Shown here: positions 58,876-64,000 of the stretch, piece by piece
How positions within the stretch are numbered: the stretch's first letter is position 1
Layout of the letters: every line of letters begins with the position of its first letter
From: Hydractinia echinata
Taxonomy: Eukaryota; Cnidaria; Hydrozoa; Anthoathecata; Hydractiniidae
Direction of reading: 5' to 3'
Assembly: GCA_030067915.1 (NCBI GenBank)
Contig: JASGCC010000005.1
Span: 4,322,188-4,386,187, forward strand
DNA length: 64,000 nucleotides
Program-made: the position numbers and the translations under genes
Notes under the pieces: generated by a model
Seen by the model: only the letters and a program-made list of their open reading frames with translations
Database searches by the model: none
What the model was told of the DNA's origin: nothing

Positions 58876-60843
58876 ATGAGAGGTTCAAGGAGATGTTCCA
58901 GCATTTTTACCATTATCATTTTCATGTTGTTGGGCGGGAAAATGTTGAAAAACTTTTGTGAGTACATTTATTTACTAGTTTTGAAAATTGAGGATATGTC
59001 ATGGACAGAAAACCTCTGCTGCCATCATTTCTGTTTCCACGTTTGCAATATATTTTTAAAAACAAAAATATCACCTTGGATCCTTTTTATAAGATAATTT
59101 TTTATGCATATGAACTCATTTATTTGGGACAAATTTAGTTATACCATATAGCTAAACCCTATTCTAAATAAAGTAGATAGCTTTATTAATGTCAACCTTA
59201 AAAAGCAGTAACTCCAAGTTAATTTATTCCCAGATTTATCAACTTTGCTTTAACTAAATTTGTCTACTTTGCTTTAGTTGATGTACCGGACTGTACGAAA
59301 CCTGGCTCTTCCTCTGCCTATGCCACCATACACACACCTATAAGAGAATATTTTTCCACAAATATCACAATGGATAAAGGTATAGAAATATATTTCCTTT
59401 GTCTAATTAAATTTTAAATATCGGTGCATACTTCCTTTCATGTTCTTCAAGTAACCCTCTTAAAGCATACTAGTTTATATTTGTCAAAAGTGTTCATTAC
59501 TCTGTTTATAACTTGATATTTTTGAAAATCTGTTTATATATAAGCAATTAACAAGATTTTATATTTTTGTCGTGTACTTTTACTGTGTCCAAACTAAAAT
59601 ATATATGTAACAGATGCATAAAAACCAACCTCGTAACCAGAATGCTTTACTTTATATAACGTAAAAAAGGCAAGGGATCCTGAGAGCAAGGTTGATAGAA
59701 AGCAAAAATATAAAGTTAAATGATAATGTATATAATTCTTTAATTTTAGCTTATCTCTCTATTTGTATACTATGCCAACCCGATGAATACTTCATCGACG
59801 ACGTTCGTAATTCCTTATTGTCAGTAGTAAACCAAATCAAAGAGAATACTGTAGAAATTCCATCGTATATCATAAACATCGGCATCTTAGCAGAAGAAGA
59901 AAATACAGTAAGAGAAGTATCAGAGAAATTTCAAAGTTTTTCAGAATTCAAAGAATTACCACTAAAATTTATATCTATTTCAAAGAGTTTAGTCGAAGAA
60001 CGTTTGAAACACGCTGACGTGATACCAAGTTACCGATTAAACCATAATTCTTACATCAAGCGCAGAACTATTTTACATATGGTTCTAGCTAAATTACTTT
60101 GGTATAGTTCACAACAAAGTCAATTCACTTTACTGACAGACTCCTTAATAACGCTGAAAGAAAATTCTCTAGAAAACCTCACAAGAAATTTCGACGAGAT
60201 GAAAAGCGACCCATTATATTTCGTTATAAACCTATCTCCAATTCCACACATAGGGAAATTATACCAAAGTAGGCACCTGTATCTGTATGCACAGTTTTTA
60301 TTTCACGTAAGTCCATACGCATCTATTGAAACTTGCGTTCGATATTACGAGCATTTTAAGCCGTCTTTGAAACAAACAAAACAAAAGGAGTTTTTATTCC
60401 ATGTTTACAAACACTCGATGTCCCAGTTGGGCAATCCAAATAATCCGCCAGCAATGATATCATCAAATTTTAAAGTACATCGAGAATATTTTCCGTCTAA
60501 CCCTTACGAAAGAGGGGAGTTGTTCTGGACGTCAACTCCAAAAAACAATAACAGTTTGACGGTTAAATTTAATCATCCAATCAAAATCAAATCAATTGTT
60601 ATAGAAACTGGTAAGGATATATATTTCACGGATGATTTCACAAATGCTGTATTAGAAGAAGCACTCGTGTTGAACAAAAATAGCGAATGTAAGGACTTCC
60701 GAATAATTTCGGATTTTCGGGCTGGACGGATCAATATCGGGCTGCCATCTTATAGATCAACAACTGCCTGTTTGAGAATTCGGTTAATCGCAGAAGAAAA
60801 ACACTGGATTGCAATCCGATTATTCCGGGTCACATCGTATTAA
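58876..60843 (+). CDS. MGAT4-like (GT54) glycosyltransferase, type II membrane protein
   Basis: Three exons: 58876-58957, 59278-59379 and 59675-60843 (phase 1 at both joins), 450 aa. A short basic N-terminus and a hydrophobic anchor (IFTIIIFMLLGG) fit a Golgi type II enzyme. The catalytic region aligns by pattern with MGAT4/GnT-IV: NIGILAEEEN, HMVLAKLLWY, then HIGKLYQSRHLYLYAQFLF. The C-terminal lectin-like domain has NPPAMISSNFKV, LFWTSTPKNNNSLTVKF and IKSIVIETG. MGAT4 enzymes add beta-1,4-GlcNAc to the alpha-1,3 mannose arm of N-glycans. Where known members have an acidic EDD metal-binding triad, this protein reads Thr216-Asp217-Ser218 (LLTDSLI), so normal catalysis is doubtful. Length is somewhat under the usual ~530 aa. 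The exon 3 acceptor (ggcaag) has a poor pyrimidine tract. The second copy starting at 63288 has the same exon phases. Confidence 0.8.
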
Positions 60844-61439
60844 TGTTTTACCACTTTGTAAAGATATTTTAAGTATAATTTATTGGAATATTACTTTATC
60901 GTTGACAGCGACAAAAGATCTAATGTAGCTAGGAATTTTTATTGAAAATTTATTCTTACCAAAAGACTTTATGAGTTTGTATGTCAGTTGAGTGTGAAAT
61001 GTTTAAGAAAACTGTGAGGGTGTTAATAATACCAGTCGCATGTGCTTTCAAAATGGCCGCCCGCCGCTTTATTTTGAAATACCAGAGAAGATATACGACA
61101 GGCGAGTTGGTGTGGATCTTTCTAGAGACCAACGGCCAGTAATGAAAAGCTGATAGCTAGTATAAGTTGAATACTCCAAAAGAAGCTCCTACAAAATTAC
61201 ATTCTCTTTATCGCGTACATAAATGCGCGTATATGCTCACCGATGATAATACCTTTTGTATTGTTGGAGGGGTTGGAATAATAGGAGTGTTTTTTTAGGA
61301 AAAGCGTGCTGGTTGATTTGCATTCTTTTACAGGCGCAAAATCAAGCAATAAGCAACCCCAAGGCAACACTCCATGCTGTATATTTCTCTTTTCTTTATG
61401 AACATACAGATATTATACATTCATTTTTCTTTAACTATT

Positions 61440-61504
61440 CCCAGGGCATTTTGCCTTGCCACTCCATAATAACGGCTCAGGGGCCACAAGACCCTGGGGA
61501 CGAT
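61440..61504. repeat. Diverged foldback element relative
   Basis: Starts cccagggcatttt and ends gaccctggggacgatgttg, the same terminal pattern as the 1579-1645 and 61729-61801 elements with several substitutions. Membership in the family is tentative. Confidence 0.4.
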
Positions 61505-61728
61505 GTTGTTCTTTAACAACTTATTGGTGATTCGGTTTTCCTTCTAAAACTTCTAAGGAGGGGCGTTTATTAGAGAGGGGCGTTAATAAGAGAAGGGCAT
61601 TTATTTACAAAAAATATTTATTTGATATGTAAGATAGTATCCTCAATATTTACAAACATTCTTCTTCATTAAAGTCAATAAATTCTCTTCCATATTATCA
61701 TCTTGAACGTCTGAATCAGTAGCTATGT

Positions 61729-61801
61729 CAACCTCGATCCCACGGCTTTTTTTCTCTTTTTGATATCAAAAGGAGAAAAAAAAGCCCTGGGATCGAGGTT
61801 G
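61729..61801. repeat. 73-bp near-palindromic foldback element
   Basis: The ends caacctcgatccca and ctgggatcgaggttg are inverted repeats, with T-rich and A-rich arms (ggcttttttt / aaaaaaaagcc) around the central palindrome gatatc. The whole element is a hairpin. It shares its right end exactly with 1628-1644. Confidence 0.88.
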
Positions 61802-62090
61802 TAGTTATATGTGTTTATGTAAAACAAAAACCTGTCAGCTCTATTCGTTTCAGCTATTGGCTAAAACGATTACCTGATTCTCTTTCTGTTCATGTTTATC
61901 CTTAAGGCGAAAGTTCACCTCAATCGCAAAGTATGGCGTTCTTAGCGCTGCACGGTTGTCCGTCTGAGCGGCACAATGTTCCCTGAAAAAAAAGAGCGCA
62001 AATCAAAATGGCGGCGATTTACGTACACTCATTGGTCGAAATCATAAAGTACGTTATTATACACTTTAGGCAGTTTCAACTTTTATGTTG

Positions 62091-62190
62091 TTGGGCAGAA
62101 AAATGTTAAAACAAATTTGTGAGTAAATTTCTTTACTAAAACCTCTGCTATCGTCATTTCCGTCCCCATGTTTGCAATATATTCGGGCTG
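62091..62190 (+). pseudogene. Relic of MGAT4-like exon 1 and intron 1
   Basis: atgttgttgggcagaaaaatg followed by aatttgtgagtaaat aligns with the 3' half of exon 1 and its donor at 58924-58968. The match continues into the intron (aaacctctgct, catttc, gtttgcaatatatt) with a gap. The upstream half of the exon and the start codon are not recognisable. Confidence 0.72.
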
Positions 62191-63287
62191 TGTATCTCGA
62201 ACACTATGACCCCTCCACCCCCCACACACCCCTTCCACCCTCCATAACTTTTGACAGGCTTGTCCAAATTGAATAAAACTTAGCACACTTATAGGACAAA
62301 ATTTCTGTGAAGTCAACGGAAGCTTGAAATTTGTCTAATATACCACTATCTGCTTAAAATTCAATTACTTATGTTCTAGAGCGAATTTTTACATTCTGTT
62401 TAAAGTTAGCCAAATAAAAGTTATTTAACATATTTTTACGGTTTTTACATAGTTCGCATGAATAAAGGCCAAAAATTACCCGATTTTCAGGTAAAATCCG
62501 ATTTCGGGTAATCGGATTAATCACGTGACTAAAATTTTCAGAAAGGCTCCCCTTAAAATAAATTTGTCTTGTCGGATCAAGTCCTGAGAATAATCCTAAC
62601 GAAAGTTTTTATAATTTCCCGATTATAAGGATTTCATAGAGACTTTAAGGGATGGTTTCGAGTAATAGCCAATATCTAAACCTCTAAGAGGCATGGGACC
62701 TAAATATTCGGGATACAGGTGCCTAATATATAAATGGGAAAACTCAGTAAGTATCATAACCACGCAGCATAGCAAAAGAGAGTTCTTACAAAAAACGTTT
62801 ATTTGCAACAAGTTTAGTTATACCATATAGCTAAACCCTGGTTATGAAGACAGCTTTTTTATTGGCAAACATAAGATATTTCATTGGCAAGCATAAGTGT
62901 TATAGTTTCATGAATACAAACATGCCTGATCAGATTTGCTTCAACCTTTCGCACGTGCGCGAAAATTGAAAATTAATTGTGATAGTATTGTGTCTTTGTT
63001 CTTTTTGTTAGACAACTGAGAGTGTGAAATAAAAAGTAAAAGTAAAAATAAAACTAAACATTAAAAACCAATAAATTTTTTCACAGTACTGTTTTTTTTA
63101 CAAGTAGACATATATGCGAACGTGCTAACTAGTTTCCTGGCAACCCTACCAGATACAAACGAGATAGCTTACTGTCACACCAAACATTATATAGATCGTT
63201 ATACAGAAAAAGTCTGTTTTTGATGATAGTATATCTGGCATTGCAATTGGAAACCATTTCTCAAAAAAAATTAAAATATTTAGGAAA

Positions 63288-63916
63288 ATGCCAGGCGGTA
63301 GATTTTTCTTATTTTTTGGAATTGCAATTGTAACAATGTATGTCGGAAATCAGGTCATGACAAAATTGTGTAAGTAAATTCTTCGTCCTTCTCTTCTTCA
63401 TTATCTGTTGTTTTCCACCAATCATGGCGTTTGTGACTTGAGCCTTGAGTGACATTATTAGGCGCTGTTTTAAGGTTTTAACCTTGGGTTCAAACCTCAT
63501 ATAGACGAATTATCGATTAAATTTAAATTTTTGGACATCATGGGAGGTCCAATCAAGGTGAATCATCACCAGTAGAGAATAAGAACATGGATATGCCAGG
63601 ATAAAGCTTTTTCTACACGTTAACTATAAGAACTTCTGCTTCTGCTGCGGAGGCAAAAGAAATTTTGTAAAAGATTACATAAAAAATCAATGTATCTTCA
63701 ATTATTATCTCTAAAATTTTTCGTGTACATAATCATTTACATCCATTGTGGGCTCAGGGCGATTGGAAAATTTGCCAAGAGTGAAGTGATTTAAAGTAAA
63801 GTTCTTTTTCTTTTTAGCTTCGAAGGTCTCGCACAAAATACGACAGTTTCCACCCTCATTGATTCATCTACCATTTGAGGAGATGTTTCCCATACAAGGC
63901 AAGGCGGAGGAGAAAG
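63288..63916 (+). CDS. Second MGAT4-like gene, first two exons (truncated by window end)
   Basis: Exon 1 (63288-63369) is 82 nt, exactly as in the first copy, and encodes a short N-terminus plus hydrophobic anchor (FFLFFGIAIVTMYVG). It ends with donor T|GTAAGT in phase 1. Exon 2 (63818-63916, 99 nt) follows TTTTTAG and ends AAAG|GTATGT in phase 1, against 102 nt in the first copy. The exon 2 protein (LIHLPFEEMF..., ending KAEEKG) is only loosely similar. The call rests on identical exon structure, phases and position rather than on catalytic sequence, which would lie beyond 64000. A likely acceptor TATTTAG ends 4 nt before the ATG. Confidence 0.62.
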
Positions 63917-64000
63917 GTATGTATCCATCGCAACGTCAACAAACTCAGAAGTCAACATTGTGAATGTTTTATTGGTGTGACATAAATCCGAACAGACAAA

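Larger units (their letters stand above)
60844..63287. other. Spacer between the two MGAT4-like genes
   Basis: No intact gene. It holds two foldback-type repeats (61440-61504, 61729-61801), a decayed copy of MGAT4-like exon 1 (62091-62190) and a 23-base stretch at 62815-62837 that matches the first gene's intron 1 at 59137-59159 (tttagttataccatatagct). The spacer thus carries remains of an earlier tandem copy. Confidence 0.65.

Overview
The window is AT-rich animal nuclear DNA with spliced genes, canonical GT-AG introns, LTR and SINE-type elements, satellites and foldback repeats. Ig/FN3 adhesion receptors, a copper-monooxygenase-like secreted protein and a transposon-derived gene family that I remember from cnidarian genomes suggest a cnidarian, quite possibly a hydrozoan. 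This is inference; no rRNA or mitochondrial marker is present.

Layout. 2.2-6.6 kb: a Ty3/gypsy (Mag-like) LTR retrotransposon, complete with 90-bp LTRs and a 5-bp target-site duplication, but with a broken gag-pol. 8.1-22.3 kb, minus strand: gene A, a single-pass receptor model (signal peptide, 4 Ig, 17 FN3, 4 LDLa, TM). Its centre is a three-exon FN3-LDLa-FN3 cassette repeated four times with a 1277-bp period. 24.3-35.0 kb, minus strand: gene B, a tandem paralogue arranged as (Ig-Ig-FN3)x4-FN3x4-TM with a glutamine-rich tail. The first six coding exons of A and B have identical lengths (58, 300, 318, 585, 306, 342 nt), so A and B share a duplicated N-terminal half. 35-42.3 kb: no gene seen; one tRNA-derived SINE. 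41.6-44.1 kb: a transposon-derived gene with one in-frame stop, next to a cluster of a short motif in both orientations. 44.3-46.0 kb: a 20-bp satellite of about 86 units. 48.8-52.7 kb, minus strand: gene C, a secreted LPMO-like protein (mature N-terminal His, second His, axial Tyr) with a Cys-rich linker and a CBM2-like domain. 58.9-60.8 kb, plus strand: a GT54/MGAT4-like Golgi glycosyltransferase whose acidic metal-binding triad is not conserved. A decayed exon copy follows at 62.1 kb and a second paralogue starts at 63.3 kb and runs off the window.

How the parts relate. A, B, C and the MGAT4-like pair all act at the cell surface or in the secretory pathway, but they show no operon-like link. 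The two main evolutionary signals are modular growth of the A/B receptors by exon and cassette duplication (all internal exon borders are phase 1) and tandem duplication of the MGAT4-like gene. All exon models were built by hand from splice signals, reading phase and domain continuity. Exon borders were not checked against transcripts.
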